64,000 nucleotides of DNA from PKWO01 sp036384915 (lineage in GTDB: Bacteria; Pseudomonadota; Gammaproteobacteria; Burkholderiales; Burkholderiaceae_D), in NCBI GenBank assembly GCA_036384915.1, contig DASVLJ010000078.1:124001-188000 (forward strand). The letters are read 5' to 3'. The notes beneath the pieces are model-generated. The model did not search any database, had not been told where the DNA came from, and saw only the letters and a list, made by a program, of their open reading frames with translations. Below, piece after piece: positions 35,101 to 42,014 of this stretch (positions within the stretch are counted from its first letter, which is position 1; every line of letters begins with the position of its first letter). Made by a program: the position numbers and the translations under genes.

Positions 35101-35834
35101 TCAGCTTCCCGCCGGCGGGCGGCTACAGCATCGTCTACAAGACCATCGCGGCCGCCATGCCCGACACCAATATCGTGTCGTTCAACTACCTCATGGAAGA
35201 CGACAAGCTCGACCGCTATGTCGCCATGATCAAGGAAATCCAGCCGGCCGGCCCGTATCTGCTGTTCGGCTACTCCCTGGGCGGCAACCTGGCGTTCGAG
35301 ATCGCCAATATTCTGGAAGCGCAGGGCGACGCGGTCGACAGCGTGGTCATCATGGATTCCTACCGGATCACGGATTCCTCGCAAATCACGCCGGCGCACC
35401 TCGACGAATTCCGGGAACAGCTCAAAGGGCACCTGGAACGGCACACCGGCTCCAACGAAGTGCGCGCGCACACCCTGGAACAGGCGAACAACTATATCGA
35501 TTTCATCTATCGGCAAAAGAACCGCGGCACCATCCAGTCCAAGGTGCACTACATCGTCGAAAAGAACGATGCCGACCCCAACCGCGTATACAAGCTCAAT
35601 AGCTGGAACGGCGCCTCGCAGTGCGGCACCCAGGTGTATATCGGCGCGAGCGATCATGAAAACATGCTCATCGGCGACCATGCCACGCTGCATGCGGAAA
35701 TCATCCAGTCGATTCTCGCCGGCGGCCCCGGGGCGCCGGTGCCGTCCCCGGGCCATGGAAACGACGCCGGCGACGTGGCCCGAGACGCGAGCGAAGCGGA
35801 AGGCCAGATGAACCAAAAGCGGGCCGCGCATTAA
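26121..35834 (+). CDS. Hybrid PKS-NRPS, polycyclic tetramate macrolactam synthase type
   Basis: Megasynthase of 3237 residues with one PKS and one NRPS module. KS: Cys195 (DTACSSS), His330 (EAHGTGTP), His370 (NIGHTEAAAG). AT: Ser656 (GHSTGE). DH: His957 and Asp1140, but HxxxG reads HRIQD. KR: GAFGAIG and Tyr1641. ACP: Ser1800 (GIDSL). C: His2014 in YHIISDA. A: about 2350-2880, pocket read as DVGEIGTIDK by alignment to GrsA, close to the ornithine code DVGEIGSIDK as I remember it. PCP: Ser2932. TE: Ser3052 (GYSLGG). No ER. In HSAF and ikarugamycin systems this enzyme iteratively builds two polyenes, joins both to ornithine and releases a tetramate. ATG behind GAGGAA. The downstream genes fit that pathway. 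Confidence 0.93.
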   Translation: MTSTGKDIHSGATPPATDSHYEAIAIVGMGCRFPGGANSPAQFWENLRSGTHSITETPESRWNTDAFFSREKNKKAKMNTKWGGYIDGFDEFDPEFFGIAPREAKFMDPQQRKLLEVSWEALEDGGLQPSSLSGKSVGVFVGGFTLDYKILQFTNPSFENLDSHSATGIMMTMLSNRISYIYNFNGPSMSVDTACSSSIVAVDLACKSLQQGDSELAIAGGVSLNIAPQYTISETQGGFLSPTGSSHGFAATANGYVRSEGVGIVVLKRLSAAIADGDRIHAVIRATAVNQDGKTNGITVPNGDAQFRLMKKAYARAGVSPGKVQYIEAHGTGTPVGDPIEADSIGRLLSLERAPEDRCYVGSVKTNIGHTEAAAGMAGLIKVVMAMKNRAIPPHLHLTQVNPKIDLDKVPYTIPTAPVAWPEHEGPMLAGINSFGFGGTNAHLVLSEYVPSAPASTVPAGDDDSRIKLFPVSGRGKPSLVRNAAACLKHIETLDSETDLFHLAHTAAVVRERHENRATFTYRNKAQLTEKLRRFIDSDGVASAAVDKAKSGRKGQGEQRERLAWVTTGMGPQWWAMGRELYAAEPVFKQAIDAIGAEFDRQADWSLTREWLLADESQSQMDNTWLAQTANFALQVGLAELWRAHGVEPDCIVGHSTGEIAAFYLAGVYSLEDAVTVAIHRSRLQQLTHGMGKMLAVGLPAAEANAYVERNKDEVSIAAVNGPNACVISGSAATLERIAAELQDKEVFNKFLHVEVPYHSPAMCVIKDQLLQSLANINPRPETIPLYSTVTGKRISGTELGADYWWSNVREPVLFAKAVQEIIDDGYSGFIEIGPHPVLGAAIAEVAQELRKNVFVTASQRRKKPEQEYFFDAVAALHSRGFDIDWQGMYSGGMFVPFPTYQWNWGRFWYETPYFNKVRVGKADHPLLGMRQTGLADLANSWRTDISLEKYPYLNDHRIQDTCILPAAAYVEMAYGALRKGWGDADYRIHDLHIEKGIFLSSDKDPAATFQFDEKHARFQISSIGTPDGGNDDGDDNGATASRANPVLHATGQVSRAQGTRRRETFNLAACQARTPRLLGQEECYRHLHQHDYDYGPAFQAIQSLRAGDGELLAEVELPALLDGDGAGAGQYHFHPSLFDACLQTVIFSEILRLQPDQALTSRLPIKIGAIDIARGAPVRFWCHTRIVQRDDEQMVADIALYDAQLQAFGQIQGFVAKTVDSVASGLKADTIDGWLYQPGFVESAIDAGDGGAEDGTGLKDCYLVFAGQQRAPGFVHALREKGAHLCLAEVNAATDAAPSIAPDLGSAKLTAADPVALETLFAALQAKFGDFDIVFDTNGDSSLSPALDRQALERHKSTRLHGLLAIAKALLKKTSDAKLWLITRNGLAAAGGAPVDPLAAAVCGFGRVLAQQELLDNWGKLIDLDAQADDRCVLDELRKGNSDGENEISYRLGTRYASRLIPAQDLKPAFPLHLDAGATYMVVGAFGAIGQLVCTMLVNRGARRLIVTGRESLPPRAQWRGLDPAHALYQRVQFVRALEASGADVIAADLDVCDDSAISAFFADFNDKGYPAIRGIFYSAGIVKDAMVPNLGTDEFDAVFDTKARGALALHHATAGLPLDYFVLFSSVATQVTTSGQSAYAAGNAFLDALCQARKQQGLPALSINWGPWAIGMIKELNLIEHYKLHRGMSCILPEAGMKVMERILDQPHAQLTVCDADWQKVVKWYVKKPSLFAELNDASQEEGQSDDAGFLDTYVQLPAQERLQLVSQNFRRIVAQVLRSGMDSVDADANLISIGIDSLMGAELSTRVNSYFGNTLSLVKLIGNASVAELARELNDKIAQDRQTLAAMERLTAASAGADGSGTAPAAAEPRNPFEHIPVESEFPLSYGQKAIWFTHQLNPASSAYNIGGVMHIPAALNLEALDKAIAGVVARHPSLRTNFFVVDGEPVQRVYATRDATFELVDAQDMPWPEIREQVIRENRKPFDLENEALYRIRLYRQSAESYYFSISIYHIISDAWSNYMFLNEMQDLYMQYNNNREVTIVPAATGYQDFVQWEGKLVNSIRGSSMYKFWRNHLPAEFPKLALPLDKKRPSVITNNGSSFNFEIDKTLTAKIAALSRREGATMFMTLMSVYYTLLHRYTRQDDIIVGSPVAGRTSAEFSQVYGYFVNPLPLYQSFAGKPSFLALLRKVKDTTFAALENQEYPFSLLVERLALAHDPSHTSVFQAMFVLLNHQVERNSIDAQSVAQYKGFPMQLLQMPEEEGQFDLTLSVYEECGVYQCCFKYNSDLFLPDTVAGMSAHFLQLAQQAVSFPEKPVAEYDLLSADEKHTVLQRYSNLQSLAEAEEVPFTPVQVQFEQQAARFPGKIAVRMRPEAGVEGEAEQSIDYQGLNARANQLAHRLLALGVDKGSPVAVCQHKSIDLMICLLGILKAGGAYVLLEPELPVERLAGMVGDAGARYVLHTPAQAEKAHAVASAIAAENTVQASLLDLSDLALDELPRDNPVARTVGTAKQDPAYVVFTSGSTGRPKGVMVSHGNVASIAGAWREELALDHSDVHMQMANPGFDVFSGDWLRALCHGAELNLCDKNTLLNMPLLYQALKDNGVTIAEFIPTLLRKLMDYLEQAQCRLDFMRTLIVGSESWNHGEYRRLRRLVGAGTRVVNTYGTSETTIDNCFFDFDESNKRGYQHCDQSDGIPIGKPFANSFVLILDDDMKPVAKGMVGEMFVGGNGVTLGYAGNPELTGAKFVELPILEAVLGAGNPLARVYRTGDLAKWDGNGNLLLSGRRDTQVKIRGHRIELAEVEEVLSRQAQVAQVLVTVCEDGGGQKRLCAYFRPQPGAAVAAEHLRVHAVKSLPSFMIPDFFCEIEAIPELANGKIDYKSLPRPEAVRAQKEIAAPVTWYQKEMAAIWSKMLGINAISLYDDFFEMGGNSLYLIELTLRINERFNIKIKVSDLFRLSTLLGMAGVVEDIVTGKSQGSLPYISYNQRQPGILFSFPPAGGYSIVYKTIAAAMPDTNIVSFNYLMEDDKLDRYVAMIKEIQPAGPYLLFGYSLGGNLAFEIANILEAQGDAVDSVVIMDSYRITDSSQITPAHLDEFREQLKGHLERHTGSNEVRAHTLEQANNYIDFIYRQKNRGTIQSKVHYIVEKNDADPNRVYKLNSWNGASQCGTQVYIGASDHENMLIGDHATLHAEIIQSILAGGPGAPVPSPGHGNDAGDVARDASEAEGQMNQKRAAH

Positions 35835-35843
35835 TCGGTCGGC

Positions 35844-37565
35844 ATGACGGAAGAAACCACTTCGATGAGCAACTTAAACAATCAGCGAAAAAAGTCGATC
35901 ATCATCATCGGTGCCGGCCTCGGTGGATTGTCGAGCGGCGTGTACGCGCAGATGAACGGGTATGATTCGACCATCTTCGAAATGCACGAAATCCCCGGCG
36001 GCTGCTGCACCGCCTGGGACCGGCGCAACTACACCTTCGACCAATGCGTCAGCTGGCTCCTGGGCAGCGGCAAAAACAACAAGATGAACCAGATCTGGAA
36101 CGAGCTGGGCGCCTTGGACGGCAAGCAGATCATCAACTTCGAAGTCTTCAATCGGGTCTATACGCAAAGCGGCGCCTATGTCGATTTTTACAGCGAACCC
36201 GGCCGCCTGCAGGAGCATTTGCTGGAGATCGCGCCGGAGGACGAAAAGCAGATCAAATTATTCTGCTCGGATTTGCGGAAGTTCTACGCGCTGACCGACG
36301 CTCATCCTTTTCTCAAGCCCGTGGGTTTGATGAACCCGTGGGAGAAATTCAGGATGTATGCGCCTTACCTGATCCGGATGAAGCTGGTGGGGCGCGCCTA
36401 TTCCACGCCGATGAGCGAGTTCAGCAGCCGCTTCAAGAACCCGGTCTTGCGCGAGGCGTTCAATTTCATCCTGTTTGAAAAACACGAATCCTTTCCGCTG
36501 ATTCCGTTCTATTTCAACCTGGCCTGCGCCGCGTTGAAAAACGCCGGCGCGCCGCAAGGCGGCTCGCTCGGCCTGGCGAAGTCCATCGAGCGGCGCTACC
36601 ACTCCCTGGGCGGCCGGACGGTCTACAACGCGAAAGTCGAGGAAATTCTTATTGAAGACAACAAGGCCGTGGGCGTCTTGTTGACCGACGGCCAGCGGCA
36701 CTATAGCGATATCGTCATTTCCGCCGGCGACGGCTTCGGCGCGACCCAGCGCCTGCTGGGCGGGAAATACCCCAATCCGGAACTGGACAAGCTCTATCTC
36801 GACATGATCAACGAACGCGCGTTGACCTTCCCGAGCTATTTCACCATGTTCCTCGCCGTGAACAAGGACTATGCCGACAAGAGCCACTGCGCGACCTATG
36901 TATTGAGCGAGGAGATGCGTCAGGAATTGCCAGGCATGATGCATCCGAGCATCAATGTGCAGGTGCGCAACCAGTACTATCCGCACATCGCGCCCAAGGG
37001 AAAGTCGGTCCTGTACATCTCCTTCTTTTGCGACTACAAGGTGTGGGAACAAAAGACCGCCGCCGAAAACGGCAACCAGCCCGTCAGCAACAAGCTCCAC
37101 ACCAAGCGTCGCAGGACGCTCGAATACCGGCAGGCGAAGAAAAAGACCGCGAAAATCATCATCGAGTTTCTCGCCAAGCATTACGAGGGCCTGGTCGAGA
37201 GCATCGAATTCTCCGACATCGGGACGCCGCTCACGCAGGAGCGCTATACCGGAAACCATCACGGGACGGTCCTGGCCTGGCAGCCCTTCCTGCCCAGCGG
37301 CGAATTCGTCGAGCACAGCGTCAAGAAAAACGGCCCCAAGGTTCCCGGCCTGGAAAACTTCTATATGTCCGGGCACTGGACCACCACGGGCGGCTTGATA
37401 CGCGCCGCCTCGTCCGGCCGGCACGTCATCCAATACCTCTGCAAGGACGAGGCGAAACCGTTCAAGGCCTATATCGGCGAGCTGCCGGAGCAGGGCGATC
37501 ACCTTGGTCCTCTATCGCACATGCCGGACATGCCGGAACTGGAAAACACTTATGCGGGAAGCTGA
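35844..37565 (+). CDS. CrtI-like FAD-dependent oxidoreductase (PTM cyclase type), copy 1
   Basis: Flavoenzyme of 573 residues of the phytoene-desaturase/carotenoid-isomerase superfamily. The Rossmann FAD motif is IIIIGAGLGGLSSGVYAQMNG, followed by FEMHEIPGGCCTAWDRRNYTFD. The C-terminal FAD-closing segment is FYMSGHWTTTGGLIRAASSGR. In PTM clusters homologues (HSAF OX enzymes, IkaB, PtmB1/B2) carry out reductive closure of the carbocycles on the polyene tetramate. It starts 9 bp after the PKS-NRPS stop. An ATG at 35865 (MSNLNNQRKKS), with GGAAGAAA upstream, is an alternative start. Paralogous to the gene at 38153 and split from it by a flavodoxin gene. Confidence 0.88.
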   Translation: MTEETTSMSNLNNQRKKSIIIIGAGLGGLSSGVYAQMNGYDSTIFEMHEIPGGCCTAWDRRNYTFDQCVSWLLGSGKNNKMNQIWNELGALDGKQIINFEVFNRVYTQSGAYVDFYSEPGRLQEHLLEIAPEDEKQIKLFCSDLRKFYALTDAHPFLKPVGLMNPWEKFRMYAPYLIRMKLVGRAYSTPMSEFSSRFKNPVLREAFNFILFEKHESFPLIPFYFNLACAALKNAGAPQGGSLGLAKSIERRYHSLGGRTVYNAKVEEILIEDNKAVGVLLTDGQRHYSDIVISAGDGFGATQRLLGGKYPNPELDKLYLDMINERALTFPSYFTMFLAVNKDYADKSHCATYVLSEEMRQELPGMMHPSINVQVRNQYYPHIAPKGKSVLYISFFCDYKVWEQKTAAENGNQPVSNKLHTKRRRTLEYRQAKKKTAKIIIEFLAKHYEGLVESIEFSDIGTPLTQERYTGNHHGTVLAWQPFLPSGEFVEHSVKKNGPKVPGLENFYMSGHWTTTGGLIRAASSGRHVIQYLCKDEAKPFKAYIGELPEQGDHLGPLSHMPDMPELENTYAGS

Positions 37566-37566
37566 C

Positions 37567-38115
37567 ATGGAACACAACATCGCCATCATTTACGGCAGCA
37601 CTACCGGCAATATCGAGAATGCGGCACATCAGATCGCGGAACTGCTCGCGCCGAACCGCGTGGCGCTGTTCGATATCGCCGTCGATACCATCGACATCGA
37701 GGAATTCGACCTGCTCATCATCGGCATTTCGACCTGGGAATACGGCGGGCTGCAGGAAGACTGGATCGACTATTTTCCCCGCTTCCGGCAGCTCGATTTT
37801 TCCGGCAAGCTTTGCGCCCTGTTCGGCCAGGGCAACCAGGAAGGCTATGACGAGTGGTTCCAGGACGGCCTGCTCGATCTGCACGATGCGATGACCGTGC
37901 GCGGCGCCCGTATGATCGGCCTGTGGCCGAATGCCGGCTATCGCTTCAAGGCGTCGAAGGGCTTGACAGCCGACGGCAAATATTTCCTGGGCCTGGCCCT
38001 GGACGACGACAACCAGCCCGAATTGACGACCGGGCGCATCGAGCAGTGGACGGTGCAGGTTCTGGAATCGATGTCCGAGCTTGATTCCTGCGCGGTCTCC
38101 GATGGCGTTATCTAG
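37567..38115 (+). CDS. Flavodoxin
   Basis: FMN electron carrier of 182 residues, long-chain type. The phosphate loop is IIYGSTTGNIENAAHQIAE, the 50s loop ISTWEYGGLQEDW and the 90s loop GQGNQEGYDEWFQDGL. The ATG at 37567 follows GGGAAG and the previous stop by one base. Flavodoxin is not a standard PTM-cluster gene in the systems I know, where ferredoxin reductases or P450s occur. It may supply electrons to the sterol-desaturase-type hydroxylase or to the CrtI-like cyclases. Its placement between the two paralogous FAD enzymes argues for a role in the pathway. Confidence 0.92.
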   Translation: MEHNIAIIYGSTTGNIENAAHQIAELLAPNRVALFDIAVDTIDIEEFDLLIIGISTWEYGGLQEDWIDYFPRFRQLDFSGKLCALFGQGNQEGYDEWFQDGLLDLHDAMTVRGARMIGLWPNAGYRFKASKGLTADGKYFLGLALDDDNQPELTTGRIEQWTVQVLESMSELDSCAVSDGVI

Positions 38116-38152
38116 ATTATTTACAAACCGCGGGTCTCTAGTGAGGAGCAAT

Positions 38153-39823
38153 ATGTCGGGTCGGGAAAAGCCGAATATCGTGATTATCGGCGGCGGGATA
38201 TCGGGCCTGGCGGCCGGCTGCTATGCGCGCATGAACGGCTTCGCCGCGACCATCATCGAGATGCATGACAAGCCCGGCGGCTGCTGCACCTCCTGGGACA
38301 GGCGCGGCTACACCTTCGACCCCTGCATCAGCTGGTTGAACGGATCGGGGAACGATCACGGCGACGAGCTTTCGCAGGTCTGGCGTGAGCTCAACGCGTT
38401 CGACGGGAAGACCATCAGCCAGGTCAGCGTCTTCAACACCGTGCGCTTCCCGGACGGCACCGATATCCAGTTCTATTGCGATCCGGACATCCTGGAGCCG
38501 CATCTGCTGGCGATTTCGCCCGAGGATGAAATCCATATCCGGAAATACTGCCGCTATGTGCGCGACTTCCGCAAATGCAGCCGCCACTTCCCCTTCCTGA
38601 AGGCACAGGGCCTGAGAAATTTCCGCGACAAGGCGCGCGTCATGCTCAAGCTGCTGCCCTTCATGAAGACCTTTTCGCAAACCATGGCTATCAGCGTCGA
38701 GCAATTTGCCTCCCAATTCCAGCACCCGAAGCTGCGCGAGGCGTTCCGTTACGTCTTGTTCGATGCCATCAAGGGCATTCCGCTTTTGCCGAGCTGCATC
38801 AACGTGGCCAATGCGGCCGACAACAATGCCGGGGTGCCCGCCGAAGGTTCACTGTCGGTCGCGCAATCGCTGGAGGAGCGCTACCTGCAACTGGGCGGGG
38901 AGATCCGCTACCGAAGCCAGGTCAGGGAGATCGAGGTGCGGGATAACCGCGTCAAGGGCGTCAGGCTCGGCAGCGGCGAGACGCTCGACGCCGGCATCGT
39001 GATCGGCGCCAGCGACGGCTACAACCAGATCTACAATTTGCTGGGGGGCAGGTACACCTCGGACGCAATCGACAAGTCCTACGCCTGTTTCGACGATTCG
39101 CCGGAGGACGTCTTTCCGGGAACTGTCTGCATGTTCCTCGGACTGAAGGCGGACTATACGCATCTGCCCGCGTTTTCCACTTATATCCTGGATGCCGACG
39201 AGCGCGCCAGGCTGCCCGGCCTGGGCGAATCCGGCATCAGCGTGCAAGTGCGCAACCGGCTTTTTCCCGGCTGCGCGCCCGAGGGCAAGTCGGTCATCTA
39301 TGTCAGTTTCCTGAGCGATTTCCGCTTTTGGGAAGCGCTGGATCAGCATGGGCAACAACCCGGTGCGGAACATGAAAAAGCGGAGAAGGGCAGTGGCAGC
39401 AGGTACACCAAGCGCAAGCGCAGCCTCGAATACCGTCAGACCAAGCTGCGCCTGGCGAAGGAGATCATCGCCTGCCTGGATGCGCGCCATCCCGGCTTGA
39501 GCGGGCAGATCGAATATACCGACCTGGCGACGCCGCTGACCTGCGTCCGCTACACCGGGAACCGCCATGGCTCCATTTTCGGCTGGACGCCGCTGACGCA
39601 GAACAACGACCAGATCGAGGCCGAAATCGCCCGCTTCAAGGGCAAGCTCCCCGGCCTTCAGGGCTTCTACATGGCCGGGCACTGGCTCGGGAACGGCGGC
39701 GTGACCCGAGCGGCCCACAGCGGCCGGCACGCCGTCCAATATATCTGCAGCGACTTGAACATGCCGTTTGTGGTTCAACCGAAAAGCACTTGCGCGCCCC
39801 CCATCATCCGCAATCTGACATAG
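38153..39823 (+). CDS. CrtI-like FAD-dependent oxidoreductase (PTM cyclase type), copy 2
   Basis: Flavoenzyme of 556 residues. The N-terminus is IVIIGGGISGLAAGCYARMNGF, followed by IEMHDKPGGCCTSWDRRGYTFDPC, nearly parallel to copy 1. The C-terminus is FYMAGHWLGNGGVTRAAHSGR. The ATG at 38153 has GAGGAG 5 bp upstream; the longer ORF to 38081 overlaps the flavodoxin gene. In pactamide-type clusters two such enzymes successively form the two five-membered rings, so these two copies may do the same. Which copy acts first cannot be told from sequence alone. Confidence 0.88.
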   Translation: MSGREKPNIVIIGGGISGLAAGCYARMNGFAATIIEMHDKPGGCCTSWDRRGYTFDPCISWLNGSGNDHGDELSQVWRELNAFDGKTISQVSVFNTVRFPDGTDIQFYCDPDILEPHLLAISPEDEIHIRKYCRYVRDFRKCSRHFPFLKAQGLRNFRDKARVMLKLLPFMKTFSQTMAISVEQFASQFQHPKLREAFRYVLFDAIKGIPLLPSCINVANAADNNAGVPAEGSLSVAQSLEERYLQLGGEIRYRSQVREIEVRDNRVKGVRLGSGETLDAGIVIGASDGYNQIYNLLGGRYTSDAIDKSYACFDDSPEDVFPGTVCMFLGLKADYTHLPAFSTYILDADERARLPGLGESGISVQVRNRLFPGCAPEGKSVIYVSFLSDFRFWEALDQHGQQPGAEHEKAEKGSGSRYTKRKRSLEYRQTKLRLAKEIIACLDARHPGLSGQIEYTDLATPLTCVRYTGNRHGSIFGWTPLTQNNDQIEAEIARFKGKLPGLQGFYMAGHWLGNGGVTRAAHSGRHAVQYICSDLNMPFVVQPKSTCAPPIIRNLT

Positions 39824-39836
39824 GAGAGCTTTGACA

Positions 39837-40820
39837 ATGCACCCCGAACACAATCCGCGCTCCGGCGCCGCTGCCGCCCTCGGTACCCCCACCGATACCG
39901 GCGGCAAGGGTTCCTACCTTACCCCGCTGCACCTGAGAAGCTATGCCATCTATTTCCTCATGGTCGCCGGCCTGGGAACCGTCTGCACCCTGGCCATCCA
40001 GAAGCATTGGAAATACGGTTTCACCACCTTCATGACGCTGCTGTCGTTTCAAGCTTTCCAGATCATCCTGGAGCGGATCATTCCCTTCGAAAAGAAATGG
40101 CACCCCACCGGCAAGGAATGGCTGCGCGACATTACCTACTTCGGCCTGACCTGCGTCGCCGGCGCATACAGCCAGGGGCTGGTGGTCTCCATCGCCACGC
40201 GCATCGCCTCCACGTCCGATCACCTTCCCCTGGCGCTGGAGATTCCGCTGGCGCTGATGCTGAGCAGCCTGGCCAGCTATCTGTTCCATCTCGTGGGGCA
40301 CGTCAACCTGTTTCTCTGGCAGGTCCACGGCATCCATCACACGCCGACCAAGGTCAACGTGGCCAACAACGGCGTGACGCACGGCATCGACATCATCGTC
40401 CGCACCCTGCTCACCCAGGTGCCGCTGTACCTGCTCCATTTTTCCGCGGAATCCATGTTCATCGCCCAGGCCTTCACCGCCATGCAGGGATACTTCATCC
40501 ATGCCAACGTCAACATGAAAATGGGGCCGCTCAACTATCTCATCGCCACGCCGGAATCGCACCGGCTGCATCATAGTCTCGACGTGGCCGAGGCGCAGAA
40601 CTACGGCACCGCAACGACGCTGTGGGATGTGCTGTTCGGCACCTTCACCTGGCGCGAAGACAGAGTGCCCGAAGGCCTGGGCATCCGGGAACCGCACGAA
40701 TTCCCCGCCGCCATCGCCATCCACAAGGGCATCGTCCACCCCTTCGTCTTCCTTGCGAAATACGCATTCAAGACAAAGAACAGGCAGCGGGAAAAACTGG
40801 TCGGCTCGTCCGACGCCTGA
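39837..40820 (+). CDS. Sterol desaturase/fatty acid hydroxylase-type di-iron enzyme
   Basis: Integral-membrane di-iron oxygenase of 327 residues. The histidine clusters are HLVGH, HGIHH and HRLHH, with an additional His in FIHANV, the pattern of the fatty acid hydroxylase superfamily. Hydrophobic segments surround them (YAIYFLMVAGLGTVCTLAI, IPLALMLSSLASYLFHL). In HSAF biosynthesis the homologous SD enzyme hydroxylates C-3 of the tetramate macrolactam; I infer the same here. The ATG at 39837 is 8 bp after GGAGAG, which also rules against the TTG at 39831. Confidence 0.9.
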   Translation: MHPEHNPRSGAAAALGTPTDTGGKGSYLTPLHLRSYAIYFLMVAGLGTVCTLAIQKHWKYGFTTFMTLLSFQAFQIILERIIPFEKKWHPTGKEWLRDITYFGLTCVAGAYSQGLVVSIATRIASTSDHLPLALEIPLALMLSSLASYLFHLVGHVNLFLWQVHGIHHTPTKVNVANNGVTHGIDIIVRTLLTQVPLYLLHFSAESMFIAQAFTAMQGYFIHANVNMKMGPLNYLIATPESHRLHHSLDVAEAQNYGTATTLWDVLFGTFTWREDRVPEGLGIREPHEFPAAIAIHKGIVHPFVFLAKYAFKTKNRQREKLVGSSDA

Positions 40821-40866
40821 ACGACATCTTTTCGAATTCTTTTTGAGACGAGCTGCGAATATCCAC

Positions 40867-41940
40867 ATGAAAATCAATGTGAGCACTGAAAAATGGGTCG
40901 TGCGCAAGCATACCAAGGACGTGACCCAGATCCCGGACATGTACGAAAAAGTCGCGGAAACGCTGGATGTGGAACTGAAGGACGATGAAATGCTGTTGAA
41001 GACACTGTACGTGTCGATCGACCCCTACCTGCACGGCATCACCCTCGATACGCCGCTGGGCGACCACCTAGGCGCCGATTCCGTGATGGAGGTGCTGGAA
41101 GCGGGCAAGCATGCCATGTACAAGAAGGGCGATTTCGTGCAGGGTTTCGGCGGCTGGCGCACCTACCTGGTGAGCAACGGGCGGGAAGCGCTGTGGCAGA
41201 CCGGTATGTTCCCCATGGTGTTTCCGAAATATCGCAAGCTCGACGAAGCCGTCTTCACCAAGGAATTTTCCCTGATCTCCAGCCTGGGCGCACTGGGCGG
41301 ATCGGGCATGGCGGCCTGGGGCACGGTGACCAAGGTCCTGGACATCAAGGAAGGCGATACCGTGGTCATCAGCGGCGCATCGGGCTCGGTGGGGGAAATC
41401 GTCGGCCAGCTGGCAAAGATCAAGGGCGCCGGCAACGTGGTCGGCATCTGCGGCAGCGAGGAAAAAATCGCGCACCTGAAAAGCCTCGGCTTCGACAACG
41501 GCATCAACTACAAGCAGGCCAACACCTTCGAGAAAATGTCGGAGGCCCTGGCCGTCGCCGCACCGGACGGCGTGGACAAATATTTCGACAACATCGGCGG
41601 CTACACGACCGATGCCGTGTTCATGCACTTGAACGTCTATTCCATCGTCGCGATCTGCTGGCAAATGGCCTTGCAGACCGGCAGCGAACCGAGAATCGGC
41701 CCGCGCATGCTCGACATCACCATGTTCAACCGCGTCACCATACGCGGCATCTTCGGGCTCGAATGGTTCGACGATGCCAACTGGAACGCGCTGATCCTCG
41801 AGCTGGGCGGCTATATCAAGTCGGGAAAAATCAAGTGCAATCAAACCATCCACAAGGGTTTCGACAATATCCCCAAGGCGTATTCCAGCGTATTCAACGG
41901 CACGGAAGCCAACCGCGGCAAGATATTGGTGGAGATTTGA
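40867..41940 (+). CDS. NADP-dependent MDR oxidoreductase (PTM third-ring type)
   Basis: Zinc-free medium-chain oxidoreductase of 357 residues of the prostaglandin/alkenal reductase class. The coenzyme motif is VVISGASGSVGEIVGQLAKIKGA; other family pieces are VSIDPYLHGI, FDNIGGYTTDAVFMHLN and FDNIPKAYSSVFNGTEANRGKILVEI. In PTM pathways an alcohol-dehydrogenase-like MDR enzyme (HSAF OX4, IkaC, PtmC) closes the last carbocycle with NADPH, so this gene completes the ring-forming set. The ATG at 40867 starts MKINVSTEKWVVRKH; no strong ribosome-binding site is visible. The upstream part of the longer ORF is not real. Confidence 0.9.
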   Translation: MKINVSTEKWVVRKHTKDVTQIPDMYEKVAETLDVELKDDEMLLKTLYVSIDPYLHGITLDTPLGDHLGADSVMEVLEAGKHAMYKKGDFVQGFGGWRTYLVSNGREALWQTGMFPMVFPKYRKLDEAVFTKEFSLISSLGALGGSGMAAWGTVTKVLDIKEGDTVVISGASGSVGEIVGQLAKIKGAGNVVGICGSEEKIAHLKSLGFDNGINYKQANTFEKMSEALAVAAPDGVDKYFDNIGGYTTDAVFMHLNVYSIVAICWQMALQTGSEPRIGPRMLDITMFNRVTIRGIFGLEWFDDANWNALILELGGYIKSGKIKCNQTIHKGFDNIPKAYSSVFNGTEANRGKILVEI

Positions 41941-42014
41941 ACGCTCCAGGGAAACTCAATTGGATGGTGATAACGTCGGCGCTTGGTCGCCATTTATGAA
42001 AAGGGTGTAAGGCT

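Noticed and set aside
33579..35831. 750-codon minus-strand ORF opposite the NRPS part
   Set aside because: Antisense to the A-PCP-TE region, same composition artefact.
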